Below are positions 10,501 to 19,419 of a DNA stretch of 64,000 nt, piece by piece. The translations under genes were made by a program, and so were the position numbers. Under the pieces are notes generated by a model that did not search any database, had not been told where the DNA came from, and saw nothing but the letters and a program-made list of their open reading frames with translations. This stretch comes from Enoplolaimus lenunculus (taxonomy: Eukaryota > Nematoda > Enoplea > Enoplida > Thoracostomopsidae), in the NCBI GenBank assembly GCA_030248215.1, contig JASANG010003458.1, forward strand, positions 1 to 64,000, in the 5' to 3' direction. Within the stretch, counting starts at the first letter, position 1. Each line of letters starts with the position of its first letter.

Positions 10501-11996
10501 TTCTAAGTTAATCAAACAACTCAGCCGGAACCCCATTTTTTACAGTGTAAGCGGATATAGTCCCTAAACCCTAATTAGAGTCCATAAATGTCAATTATCC
10601 CTAATTGTAGCGCATAAAGGACTCGAAGCCCAAATAATTTTAGTTCGAAACTTTAAAGCGTATATACTTAAATATTGAAACTACGTTCCCAAGTATTGCC
10701 TTGCATTATCGCCCAAAACGCTTAATTCAACGGACAGTTGCAGTACCGAATATATATCAGTTACGAAGGACGGCGGGTTAAAAATAAATAACAGTCCGTA
10801 ACCGTATAACAAAAAGGGTACCCTGTGAAGAGGCGACATAAATATCAGTCCCCCCCGTCGTCTTATTCGGGTCACTACAGTAGTATTAGTGCTTGTGGGC
10901 AGCCAGCTCCCCATCCGGGTGGTATAAACTGGCGAGGTTCAAGAGGAGGGCACACCCTGGAACCAATTAAGGAAAATTTACCTACGTAGGAGTAATGTTT
11001 TTCTTTGTGGAGTTTGCGAAGTAACTTAAAAACGTGTCATCGAATTAAGTAAATTTTCCTTACCAACCGCAACCATTGCCACGTTATAGTACCAACTAAG
11101 ATTAGGACTGTTTCTTAGTTTGAAAATAATCATTCTTTACAACTTATCATACATTACACTTTGGCCAATTTAGGAAAAAAGGATTACCTAAGCGAACGCC
11201 TTAGTTTTAATTAAACAGGAATAAAAGCCTGACCTCTGAATTAGGTGTTTTAGAACTCAGAATTTTTGAATTGAATGAACTCATTTCAATAAATGAATCA
11301 ACTCTTTCGGCATTAAATCAGCTCAGAGCGAGTTAGGGTTTAGTGTCATGGCCAATGTAAAGAACAGGGGCGGAACAAGCATATCCCTAAGCCTAAGCCG
11401 AAGCCTAAATCAAGCAAAAAAATGGTCTAAAGCGTAACCTTATTTTCTATGTCCCACAGAAGAACGTTCCGCCCATGATCTTTACATGGGCCACTGTTAT
11501 TAACTCAGAAATAATCAAAAACGTCCAATTCGCTCTCTGAGTATATAATTAATAGATCAACTCATCGCAATTTACAGTGAGAATCATCAAAAATTGATAA
11601 TGTAACCTAAGAAAGAATACTGATAATTTCTCCAAAAAACGCATTTCTTCAGGCAAACATAAAACACGAACCCGCGATACGGATATTGAAAACTGTTGCA
11701 GTTGTTGCGAATTTTACTGGAACAGTCCACCCAAGGCAGTCGAACATCCGTATAACGACGTGATCAAAGTTCTTGCTGAAAAAATTTCCATCAACAACGA
11801 AACAACTCAAATAGCGAGCGACGAATACCAAAATTTTGGCCAAGTTTGTTGCCGCAAATGCTATTTGAACAAATACTGTGACGGAATGATTGTAATTAAG
11901 TGGAACAAAACGAAAAATGTGCTGAAATGTTATTTGATGTCCTCCATGTTTGTGAGACAGCTGCGAAAAATTGGTTATTATGATATTTCAGATTAA
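1568..11996 (+). CDS. Secreted ADAMTS-like cysteine-rich / TSP1 / PAN-domain protein, no protease domain
   Basis: Exons by GT-AG sites and frame: 1568-1643, (3246-3419 or from 3229), 5025-5242, 6369-6714, 7386-7610, 8312-8680, 9167-9247, 11653-11996 (stop). All junctions keep frame; all introns are phase 1 except 5242/6369 (phase 0). The product is about 552 residues without exon 2, about 610 with it. Exon 1 is a hydrophobic signal peptide (MDQRSFILSVGFTLLGVAVV), start in good context (CCCATGG). Exon 3 ends like an ADAMTS disintegrin-like domain (SGTICGPNGQRCYQGECI). Exon 4 begins DGGWY and carries a thrombospondin type-1 pattern (RIRFCRQPPPQGDGNDCRG). Exon 5 matches the ADAMTS cysteine-rich domain (MPDGTPC..HCWHGKC). 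Exon 6 has a PAN/apple pattern (RCF..NCEQNC..FQC..RRCKL) then seven glutamines; exons 7-8 hold a second PAN-like set (CCRKC..YCDG..KCYL). No HExxH is seen. Exon 2 is the weakest: its better acceptor (3228) gives a different phase. Domain calls are by eye. Confidence 0.72.
1858..2290 (+). repeat. Decayed tRNA-like SINE fused to family E (CCGGAGG) repeat, in intron 1
   Basis: Around 1865-1925 there is an A-box-like stretch (TGGTGTAGTGGTAGCATG) followed by a degenerate B box (GAGGTTGATTACC), the layout of a tRNA-derived SINE head. From about 2030 it runs into a family E repeat made of CCGGAGGTCTGCCTCCGGC-type words. Family E recurs at 12035-12075, 13333-13640, 33335-33420 and 33630-33985 without the tRNA-like part, so the two may be separate elements. 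Confidence 0.5.
2614..2780. mobile_element. Family H TIR element (GGCCCGTAGCCA ends)
   Basis: Inverted ends: CAGGGCCGGTCCGTAGCCA on the left and TGGCTACGGACCTG on the right, about 167 bp apart, with a polypurine and poly-C interior. Other copies at 24648-24787 (truncated), 42193-42339, 42482-42654 and 57948-58113. Non-coding MITE. Confidence 0.7.
2975..3202. mobile_element. Family C MITE (CACTGTAAATTCC ends)
   Basis: Starts CACTGTAAATTCCGATGAGT and ends with the degenerate inverse GAAATTTACAATG. The interior is reiterated GAGTTGA / TCAACTC words. The right end stops about 26 bases before the acceptor of candidate exon 2 of the secreted-protein gene. Confidence 0.7.
3447..3700. mobile_element. 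Family C MITE
   Basis: Starts CACTGTACACTCCAATGAGT, 27 bases after the donor of candidate exon 2, and ends ACTGAAATTTACAGTG. A fragment of a further copy follows at about 3735-3905. With the copy at 2975-3202 it brackets that exon closely on both sides. Confidence 0.75.
4087..4227 (+). mobile_element. Family A hexamer element, left end lost
   Basis: CTTAGG hexamers followed by TGTATACATTGGCCT on the right. The left TIR is not recognisable. It sits in intron 2 of the secreted-protein gene, next to a family C copy at 4230-4419. Confidence 0.5.
4230..4419. mobile_element. Family C MITE
   Basis: Left end GCACTGTGAGCTCAG is diverged; right end CATTGGAATTTACAGTG is intact. The interior has the usual TCAACTC / GAGTTGA words. 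Confidence 0.65.
4575..5007. mobile_element. Expanded family C MITE with internal 60-bp tandem repeat
   Basis: A family C copy about 430 bp long instead of about 250. The extra length is a tandem repeat of a roughly 60-bp unit (four copies, about 4745-4985; word GAGTTCTGATAGTCCTAACT). The right end (CAAATTTGCAGTG) stops 17 bases before the start of the disintegrin-like exon at 5025, so this element supplies most of the sequence where the branch point would be expected. Confidence 0.75.
5357..5535. mobile_element. Family C MITE, right end truncated
   Basis: Starts CACTGTAAATTCCAATGAGT about 115 bases after the donor at 5243. The right part breaks off at about 5535 into unrelated sequence with a G-rich stretch. 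Confidence 0.7.
5804..6057. mobile_element. Family C MITE, complete
   Basis: Both ends present (CACTGTAACTTTAGG and TTGGAATTTACAGTG); about 254 bp, the usual family length. Lies in the intron between the disintegrin-like and TSP1 exons. Confidence 0.75.
6922..7363. mobile_element. Family C MITE interrupted by a family D fragment
   Basis: Family C sequence (GTTGATTAACTCAGAATGAA) gives way at about 6955 to family D (CGGTGAGTCAAATTGGCTCT) and resumes at about 7043 with ATTCATATCAGTAAACAT, ending TTGGAATTTACAGTG at 7363, 22 bases before the exon at 7386. The order implies that D inserted into C, or that D recombined in, after C was in place. Confidence 0.65.
7624..7825. mobile_element. Family C MITE
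   Basis: Starts CACTGTAAATCACAGTGAGT only 13 bases after the donor at 7611. The right end is replaced by a family G element from about 7830. Confidence 0.7.
7830..8137 (-). mobile_element. Family G element (GGAATTCC words)
   Basis: Shares the string TGGCTGGCAACAATTTTC and a GGAATTCC / GATTCCGATT-rich end with the copies at 23321-25722 (interrupted) and 32248-32601. Only the longer part is present; the end seen in the 32.2-32.6 kb copy is missing. Lies in an intron. Confidence 0.65.
8750..9003. mobile_element. Family C MITE, complete
   Basis: Starts ACCGTAAATTCTAGTGAATT and ends ACTGGAATTTATACAGTG, about 254 bp. It fills more than half of the 486-bp intron between exons ending 8680 and starting 9167. 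Confidence 0.7.
9687..9914 (-). CDS. Possible minus-strand exon or gene fragment, unrecognised
   Basis: An open frame of about 75 codons with protein-like composition, for example SQDPFVFFDTKASQLLQHRE. A part of it is flanked by acceptor-like (TTTTTTGCAAG) and donor-like (GGTAAAAGC) strings on the minus strand. I recognise no family. It could be an exon of an unknown gene nested in the intron, a fragment of a mobile-element protein, or chance. Confidence 0.2.
   Translation of the reverse strand: MSWKNQKKSSEHQKLMTGASKTSHTCFLQVYIKSQDPFVFFDTKASQLLQHREQSVVEARLIHALNYTVKASFQF
10411..10547. mobile_element. Short family C MITE (internal deletion)
   Basis: CACTGTAAATTCCGGTGAGG at the left, TTTTTTACAGTG at the right, only 137 bp. 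Both termini are kept but the centre is lost, as expected for an internally deleted MITE. It abuts the family F element that follows. Confidence 0.65.
10551..10882 (-). mobile_element. Family F element (GGGTCACTACAGTA end)
   Basis: The right end reads CTTATTCGGGTCACTACAGT, the inverse of the left end of the plus-strand copy at 41526-41952. The interior shares ACCGTATAACAAAAAGGGTA-type sequence with copies at 54308-54733 and 61740-61932. The other terminus is missing where it meets the family C copy. Confidence 0.65.
11200..11579. mobile_element. Family C MITE carrying a nested family A element
   Basis: Left part (GAACTCAGAATTTTTGAATT) and right part (CATCGCAATTTACAGTG) of one family C copy are separated by a family A element at 11350-11492. 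The family A insertion is therefore the younger event here. Confidence 0.7.
11350..11492 (-). mobile_element. Family A hexamer element nested in a family C MITE
   Basis: Both ends are intact: GGCCAATGTAAAGAACAGGG and CCCATGATCTTTACATGGGCC. The interior is CCTAAG words. At 143 bp it is the shortest complete copy. Its clean ends help define the TIR (about 27 bp, GGCC-ATGTAAAGA-CAGGGGCGGAAC). Confidence 0.8.
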
Positions 11997-12071
11997 GACA
12001 CTAAATTGATTATCAGTTGAGTGTAGCCAGGTTGTACAATCCGAGATCTGCCTCCGGCTCCGGCACAAAAT

Positions 12072-12209
12072 TTGGCTCTCCGAAATAGGCTCTACAGGAT
12101 TACACGAAAGGAATGAAATTCCATTCTGCCAAAGCCAAAAGTGAGAATCGATGAGTCGAACTTGATTCAGCGTAGTCCCATAGAGCCAGACGCACCATTT
12201 TTTGCAGCG
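12072..12209. mobile_element. Family D MITE fragment
   Basis: Contains CTCTCCGAAATAGGCTCTAC and ends GCACCATTTTTTGCAGCG. The left terminus is missing where it joins a family E fragment. Confidence 0.55.
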
Positions 12210-12561
12210 TACAGTTCAAAAAGTAAGCCGAAAACACATAAAACATCTGAATTTGGACAGACTGCTGAGCAATGGACAAAACATATGCCCAGAATAGAAT
12301 TTATCTGCGCACACCAAGGTGCAACCGGAGCTGAAAAACGCCGCAGTCGGAGGCCAACAAGGGAGAGACAAGATTTACTTACAAAGACTACCAAGTGTTG
12401 CTCAAGCACCCGGTTTATAACATAGGTTTATAACACAGTTTATAGCATACATAAGTTAAACTTTGAAAGTTAACACATGAACACTATAGATCGTTGTAAA
12501 TAATTGCGTTTATTTCCTTTAAATGTCTTTTAATTTGAAACCTAATGGGTTTTTTGACGGC

Positions 12562-13332
12562 TCAATGATCGCTTCGAAGTATTTTTGACAGAGTGAAGTT
12601 CTTAATCTTACTTTCAACCTTACACAAAGAACGAAAAGCATTTGTTTTAAAAATAACCTTCGGCGATTCAATTTCATTTTCAAAGTTGAGCAAGCAACGC
12701 GCTCTCCAAATAGCAAACAGAGCCTGTTGCACCACCCAGTTGAAACAAACCTGTCTGTAAGGACAATCCAGTTGTTTCCCAAGAATTATATCAGTAAAAT
12801 CGAAATACGCTGTCCTCGTTATATTCGAAAAAAGCGATTTGTAAGAAAAATTATATGTCCGCGGGCAATGTATAAATACATGGGGTTTGTCCTCAACATT
12901 TTGAATATTTAACTGTTCGCAGTGCAAACATAAATTGGAGCGGTCTGTAAAATGCTCCAGTCTATTGTTAGTCAACAGACACCTATATCTTAGTTTAAAG
13001 ACAAGGCCTCGCGTCTTGCCATCAACACATTTAGCTTTAACCCATTCCGATGATTTTTCAAAAGAGTTAATATCAAAACCCAAATATTCTGCCCAAAAAA
13101 GATCTCGGGATATTATATCACTTTTATATTGCTGAGAGACCCATAAATCATAAACATATTTAGCCTTTACATTTTTAATTACACGTTTATGTCCAAATAT
13201 CCAATAAAATTCGCCATCTCGTCGGAAACCTGACTCCAGCACAGCTATGTGTATCTCTTTATAAACGATGGGGAAGTTCTTTACCATTGTCTTTTGTCGT
13301 GACAAACGTCCTACTTGCAGATAAAAATGCAC
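12562..13332 (-). mobile_element. 3' end of a non-LTR retrotransposon (LINE) ORF2
   Basis: An open frame of 256 codons. Near the middle is the zinc-knuckle pattern typical of the C-terminus of LINE ORF2 proteins: NLCLHCEQL..HVFIHC, preceded by LRYRCLLTNNRLEHF. Neither endonuclease nor reverse transcriptase motifs are present, so this is only the C-terminal part of a 5'-truncated copy, the usual outcome of incomplete reverse transcription. The surviving frame is uninterrupted, which suggests a fairly recent insertion. It abuts a family E repeat at its 5' end. The clade (CR1, L2, Jockey) cannot be told from this part. Confidence 0.65.
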
Positions 13333-13640
13333 ACTAAATTTGCCGGAGCCGGAGGTGAAACCGGCGTTAAGGCGAAGTTAAATCTAGTTAAAATGATGTT
13401 TAATTTAACAATTTTAGTAAATAACGTGTTGTTAAATCGTTTACGCAATTTTTTTTACGAAATCGCAACAATTTTTCCTCAAAATTGTTCCAACAGTTAA
13501 AACAAAACGCGCCAAACAGAAAAATTTTGTAAAACTATGCAAAATTTCACTACCGAAATCGCCTGATGCTAAGGCAAAAATTCTACATGAGCCGGAGGTC
13601 GATTTTCTGCCAGAGCCGGAGGTAGACCTCCGGTTGCACC
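13333..13640 (-). repeat. Family E (CCGGAGG) repeat
   Basis: GCCGGAGCCGGAGGTGAAAC at the left and GAGCCGGAGGTAGACCTCCG at the right with a shared AT-rich body (AAAATTTTGTAAAACTATGC). It is the same family as 2030-2290 and 33630-33985. The LINE fragment ends exactly at its left border. Confidence 0.6.
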
Positions 13641-13867
13641 CTGCAAATTTTTACATTTTTTAAAACACAATGCATAAAATGTACAAACTAAACCAAACAC
13701 TAGAAACAAAATAGGTTGTATTGTACACGAATTATATGCAACTATCTGACAACCGGATCCATAACAAATAATATAATTTCTAGGCCTTTTTTCATAAATA
13801 AACAATAGTAAATAAAAAAGAACTGAGAAAACACAAGTAACATCGAGTAAATCAGTAATTATAAGTG

Positions 13868-14014
13868 TAAGCCATGCAAAGATAAGGTGCGGACCGTTAA
13901 GCTTAAGCTTTAGACTATATTTTTTGCTTAGCCTTATGTGTGTGCTTATCCTTACGCTTAATCTTAGGAATACATTTTTACTACGGCAGCGTACGGCCCT
14001 GCTTTAAACATTGG
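13868..14014 (+). mobile_element. Family A hexamer element, diverged
   Basis: GCCATGCAAAGATAAGGTGC at the left and CCCTGCTTTAAACATTGGTCC at the right. The hexamer core has decayed. This is the last family A copy before the repeat-poor gene block. Confidence 0.6.
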
Positions 14015-14490
14015 TCCAAGCATATATCTGGTGCAAGAGTATGTAGCTGGCCTGTACGTCATTCGATTTGCGTTAACGTGACCAACGTTAACTATAACGT
14101 CCTGCTCACAAAGCCTAAGCCTAATCCTAGGCGTAAACTTAAGCATGAATCTTAGCCTATAAGCGCCATGAGTAGCAGGCAAACTATGCACACAGGTCCT
14201 TTTTTCCAAACAAAATATCTTATAATACTTTTGCATGCACGCCGAACTATTTTTCAACTGAACAACCCAGTATTTTCATTCCATTTCAAATTGAAAATAT
14301 TTCGATGGTTAAAGGCCCTAAAAACTTGTACCATTTTTATAAAACTAGAAACTACCGTTTTTTGCAATCAGCCACAGAATCAGATATCCACTAAACTTAC
14401 TTACTTTCATTCATGTCAAGCTATCAACACAAAAACGAGTTCAATAAGAAAAATCATTTTATCAATAAGCACAATGTATAATTAAATCAC

Positions 14491-17400
14491 TCAACTATCA
14501 TACTTCTTATATTCCATACAATCCGGTGGTTTGACGTCAACTTTACCTTCTCTTACCTCATCCCAGTTAGTACTGAGGCATGTGCCAGCAGATTCTTGCT
14601 AAAAACAATAATTATCTTGACAAGGTATACGGGATTTTTGAGAAACTGCATCTGTGAAATTCAAAGCAAACGCTGCCAGGGCAGTGCGACCGGATAACAA
14701 AAACTACTGATGCCGAACAGTTTGTTCAATATTCAACCGAAGCTACCAGATATAAAGTGAATATTTCAAATTGTAAAACTTGATCGCGCTATATAACGTG
14801 GCAGCTACTACGACATAATAATTGTAATTTGTCCTGTTAAATAACACAGTTTAATAAAATATTAGACAGTCTTCGATACGATCGCAGAGCCGGTCTCGAC
14901 TTTTTCCTGGAGCCAAATATCGGACTGCACTCAGAACGGAACATTAACAATGAACTCTTAGATATTCCTAAAAAACAAAGACTTACGTAAGATTTATTCA
15001 TTGCGCGTTTCACTTCGTCAGAGGCGTTTGCATAAATTTGTTGAAATAACTGATTAACTGCTGCATCACCTTCGAGTTTAGTGTCTTTTTCTTCTTCAAG
15101 GACCTGCAGAAAAAACACAAAAACAAATCATACACAATAACACACACGAAATATCTATATTAGGGATGTGCTGATACCAAAATTTGCGCCGATGTCGATG
15201 CCGATTTTTATGTTGAAATTTTGTCGATGCCGAACCGACACCGATTCCAACTTTAGTACACCATGCTTCATAAACAGATAGGATACTACATTACATCATT
15301 TTATGAATACTTAAATCCTAACCATCACAAGCGATTAAAATTTTATAATAACAGTTCATTGCAATTAATTTTTTTTGAAACACAAACGCAAAAGAGATAA
15401 CAGTTTTCCTGACCAGACACACAGATATGCGCCCAGGAATGATATTGGTAGCATTCCAACTGACTGTTATTGTACAAAAAGTATCAGAAAGAATCGACAA
15501 TTGTCTGCAGTGCCGATGCCGATACTCACGAAAAGTGCCGATTATTACCGATGCCGATTAATCGGCACATCCCTAATCTATATCAACCAGCGATTATAGC
15601 TTTTCTCACAAGAGTATGCAACATTATAATAAACTAATGAGGGACAACATATAAAACAGCGCAATGTCTCTTGCCTGAGATTACATTAAGGACGAGCGGA
15701 CTCGCTATTTCTCCGGCTGGGTGGTGGACCGTAATTCTTTTCAAATACGACATTTCGGACAAAGGGGGGAGGAGCAGAGCTTTTGACCTTTTTCGTGCGA
15801 CCGTCAATGCTGTTCAGGAGCAAATTTTAAAATTTCTGATAGACAACAATGAAACAAATAAAATAATTCAGATTCAGACAACATAAATAAATTACGTTTA
15901 AACAATGCGTGATTAAAGTACAAAGGTCCATATCAAGCGATGCGCTGGCTTGTATTAAATATATAAAAATAAATATTTGAACTAAAGCAAATATTACTGA
16001 CTACTGACCTTTTTTTCTAAAGCATCCCAATTAATTGGACCTTTGCTTGCCGATGTTGGATACACGAGTTGAGAAGACTGTTTCGGCGACTGTGATGTTT
16101 CTAAAACATAAAAATAATACTAAACGTAAATACAAAGCTATAACAAATTACAACAATCAGTTTCAATGATCTGCTGAAAAAATGAGTACTCGTAATTTTT
16201 TATTGAACTGCCAAGAGTACATTGTCCTGTTTAAAAGAGTAGTGTAGACCTTGAAAACCCCAAAATAATGGCTAGTAAATATTCGAGTACGACGCCTTTT
16301 GCAGCATAGAGAATGCTTATCAAACAAATAAACAAATATAATATACTATTTATGACATATGTACAACAAACAAACAAACAAACAAACAAACAAACAAACA
16401 AACAAACAAACAAACAAACAAACACAACAAACAAAAGTCACTATTCCAGAGCTGTACAACAGTTGAACATTGACCAACAGTGTGTTTGCATACTATTTAT
16501 TTATTTATTACTTATTTTCATTACATGAAAAATACATATTTTTTACCCTGTGGAACAACGTGCATTAGCAGCTTTGGTTGAGAGTCCAATGACGAATTTG
16601 AATCTTTCACTAGTTTTTCCCATCGTATGCCTTCAGTTTTTCGAAGTTTTACTTCTATCTAAAACAACTCGACGTACGAAATTTGGATTGACCCATGTAG
16701 GATTTTAAGTTTTAAAACAATACTTTTTTTACAAGCGTTACACACGTTTTCGTGCATCAGTCCCCAGATGTGTTGACCCTTTTTCCACTCAGGACTTTTT
16801 CCGGGTTCAGGACAGGGTGCACTCCAGTTCATCCCCACTTCACCAGAACAATGAGTACTATGTAGTACGAAATCTAAATAATTTTGCCAGGGTTCCAACG
16901 GATTTAAAATTCCGGCTAAAATTACGATAAAATTTGTGTTCCGATTATGACTGAGTGCAATTCCGATGCCGGAATTCAGAGTTATCGGTGATGAGTTTTT
17001 ACTGAAATATTGGTGCATAACATGCTAACAAAGAAAAGGTTGTATTTTTAGCTACCGGCTATAGAAATTTGTTTACTGATGCGCTACACTTAATATCATT
17101 TTGGACACAAACTATTGTACGGAAACTGTAAACAATAATGCAAACTGGCATATGGCAACAAAAGTAATAAACTTACTTTTAATAGTATTACTAAAACTTA
17201 AATTCCAATTTCCATTCCAGTTCCGACAAAAAATTTGATTCCGATTCCGCGTCCTACAAAATCTAGTTCCGGTCGAAACCTTGCTTCTTACTGACTGATG
17301 ATGTGACTATGTAAAGTACCTGAATTTTACATTATTTCATTTTGAGGCTACCAATTTTAGTGGATATGGCAAAAAATTAGCTTATTGTCATTTACGTACT

Positions 17401-18881
17401 TAAAATAGGTAAAATTTAATTAACACACTAAGCTAGATTGAGGCATATATGCAATAACAAGGTCTTCTCTTAATCGGAACTATAACTTACTTTTGTTCCA
17501 AGAACTTTCCACGACGACTTGTCTGGGTTCACTTTGTGGGATAAAGGCAACTCGAGGCTGTATTCATCAGTGTCATTAACTCGAATTGCTGCTGTTAACT
17601 GAAAACGTCAATGTTTATCAACAGCCACAAGTAAAATAGCAGGCGTAGCTAATGCTGGATTGGATGCTGGTAGCAACGATAGAGCATATATATACTTCTA
17701 AAGATTTGGACAACCGACAAAATAAACATGCAAAAATTTTCAAAAATACAAAATTTTTGCTCGTTGATTATTATCTCGGAGCTTTCCGAAAAGAATTCCT
17801 GCCACTATCAAATCGCCATGGGTTGAACGCGGGGCCACCTTTGAAAAAGCCCCCCCCCCATTGGACATTTCATGCATAATAAGTAAGATGCTAACGATTT
17901 GTTGGTGATGTTGTTATTGTTTTGAATTAACAATATAGAGCACAACAGTAAACAACACATAAGTAATAAACCTGATCCGCCTGAATATTCACTACGCAAT
18001 TTTCTTCCTTCGCATTTTTCACCATAATAGCAATCGTTACGTCGGACTCGGTTTGATAAAAATCGTATCTGTAGCAAACAATTGGCACTTTTGTCGAAAC
18101 CTGTGCCACCTATATAACGCACTAACCACTAAGATTTAGCAAATCCAATTTTGGATACATAACTAGGATTGATAATACTCCGTACGCACAAACTTTCAAG
18201 CCGCAGTCGCTCATTGGGGTCTGTGGCAGAGGGCTGATGGCACAGGCTTCGACAACAGTGCCCTAATAAGCACTTTTGTCGAAGCCTGTGCTATCAGCCT
18301 TCTGCCACAGACCCCCAATGAGCGCCTGCGGCTTGAAAGTTTGTACGTACGGAGCATTATCAATCCTAGTTATGTATGCAAAATTTGATTTGCTAAATGT
18401 TAGTGGTTAGTGCGTTACATAGGTGGCACAGGCTGGGACAAATGTTCGTGGCACAGGCTGGGACAAATGTTCCGCGTAATTAGCCGGACCATCGGTGGCA
18501 ACCGAGTCGTGCGCCACTACAACACAGAGACCTGTCCATCTTCCAACTTAGACCAGAGAGTGGACGCAATATGGTGCTGTACAATGCAATATTAAACCCG
18601 CTGGGGATCGAACCCGTTCTTACCGCTTCCAAGGTTCACGTTGGTAGGGTATATACCAAATGCTTATTTGTGCTGTACGACTTGAACAGCTCAACTGTTT
18701 CTAGAAGTAAAAAACATCGTTTAATGACTTTACATGAAATGCTGTGAATGGTGAAGTCATGCAGCGCAATGACTCAAGTAATTAATTGCATAGAAATTAT
18801 GCAAATATACCTACCGAGGAGTTTTTTTGAAAGACACCGCAACAGCATTAGTGCCGTCTTGAGTTTCACTGGGACCCATAA
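14491..18881 (-). CDS. SUGT1: SUGT1 (SGT1) co-chaperone, CS and SGS domains, without TPR
   Basis: Seven coding exons on the minus strand, in order: 18879-18815 (ATG at 18879-18877), 18068-17972, 17598-17491, 16658-16547, 16100-16009, 15103-14987, 14598-14491 (stop 14493-14491). Every join keeps frame and uses GT-AG; the product is about 232 residues. SGT1 links HSP90 to client complexes such as SCF ubiquitin ligases and kinetochores. The CS domain begins [19 protein letters not shown] and continues through [16 protein letters not shown]. The SGS domain contains [36 protein letters not shown] and [20 protein letters not shown]. These match animal SGT1 closely. The human protein has an N-terminal TPR domain. 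Here only about 21 residues precede the CS domain, as in insects. The acceptor lies two bases before the ATG, so the upstream exon is either untranslated, a spliced leader, or a TPR exon I did not find. Confidence 0.9.
15161..15575. mobile_element. Family I hAT-type MITE with 8-bp target duplication, in a SUGT1 intron
   Basis: Terminal inverted repeats TAGGGATGTGC..GATACC and ATCGGCACATCCCTA flank a 415-bp body made largely of GATGCC / GATGTCGATGCC words. Perfect 8-bp direct repeats ATCTATAT lie at 15153-15160 and 15576-15583. An 8-bp target duplication is characteristic of the hAT superfamily. A second copy is at 25154-25584. No coding sequence. Confidence 0.85.
15600..16008. other. SUGT1 intron, unique part
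   Basis: AT-rich sequence with no recognised repeat. One 71-codon open frame (15671-15886, plus strand) crosses it but I see no family signature or splice context, and it runs antisense to the gene. Confidence 0.4.
16366..16424. repeat. (AAAC)n microsatellite
   Basis: About fourteen uninterrupted ACAA tetramers in a SUGT1 intron. Confidence 0.95.
18100..18431. repeat. Large near-perfect palindrome (foldback) in SUGT1 intron 1
   Basis: Two arms of about 160 bp are inverted copies of each other, separated by only about 8 bases near 18260-18267. Left arm words CGCACTAACCACTAAGATTT, CAAACTTTCAAGCCGCAG and TGGCACAGGCTTCGACA reappear inverted in the right arm (AATGTTAGTGGTTAGTGCG, GCGGCTTGAAAGTTTG, TGTCGAAGCCTGTGC). 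The outer edge is about 30 bases from the acceptor of exon 2. It may be a foldback transposon or a full-length TIR MITE. A transcript of it would form a long hairpin next to the splice site. Confidence 0.85.
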
Positions 18882-19419
18882 CTAAATTCTATGACGAAAC
18901 CTGAAGCATACACAGTACGATACTAAATTTTCGCTTCCAGGCAACATACTCAATAGCGCAAGAAATCATAATATACGTATATTCTATTTTGACGCAACAA
19001 AAACCTTGTCTAGGTTAAAACAAAAAAGATAATAAAATTTAAAACCGTTTCTTTCTGAGCTTACATATTTTAAGTAGTATCACACGCAATCGTTTGCGTC
19101 ACTATTGTCAGAAGCATATGTGTTAGTTCCACGTTAGTACGCGTGCCTAATGTGTGGTATGAAATGACAATGTTTTAATCGGTGGATTAGATACGACACC
19201 GCCGGTTCCGGCGAACTTGGAATTAGGACAGGACGGAAATGAGCGCGATTCTCCACATAAGATCGACATACATTACGCGTGTTGCAAAGATTGAGCGATA
19301 TCGAACCAAGGGATTAGCCTACCTTGAATTTAAGTGGAGATTCGAAACTCACGTCTGTCCAGTCTGTCAGCCAAGGTAGGAACCGGGACATCAGACCTTT
19401 TTACTAAGCAGCTGGAAAA

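Larger units (their letters stand above)
9248..11652 (+). other. Last intron of the secreted-protein gene
   Basis: 2.4 kb intron between exons ending 9247 and starting 11653. It holds a GGAATTCC-type fragment near 9330, a possible minus-strand exon (9687-9914), family C copies (10411-10547 and 11200-11579), a family F element (10551-10882) and a nested family A element (11350-11492). The rest is unique AT-rich DNA. Confidence 0.6.
11997..14490. other. Intergenic region between the secreted-protein gene and SUGT1
   Basis: The two genes converge here. It holds family E fragments (12035-12075 and 13333-13640), a family D copy (12072-12209), the 3' end of a LINE (12562-13332) and a decayed family A element (13868-14014). 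From 14015 to 14490 I see only AT-rich unique sequence. Confidence 0.6.

Noticed and set aside
16231-16528. Frames of 67 and 71 codons around the AAAC microsatellite
   Set aside because: Their length comes from the repeat (LFVC / TNKQ runs).
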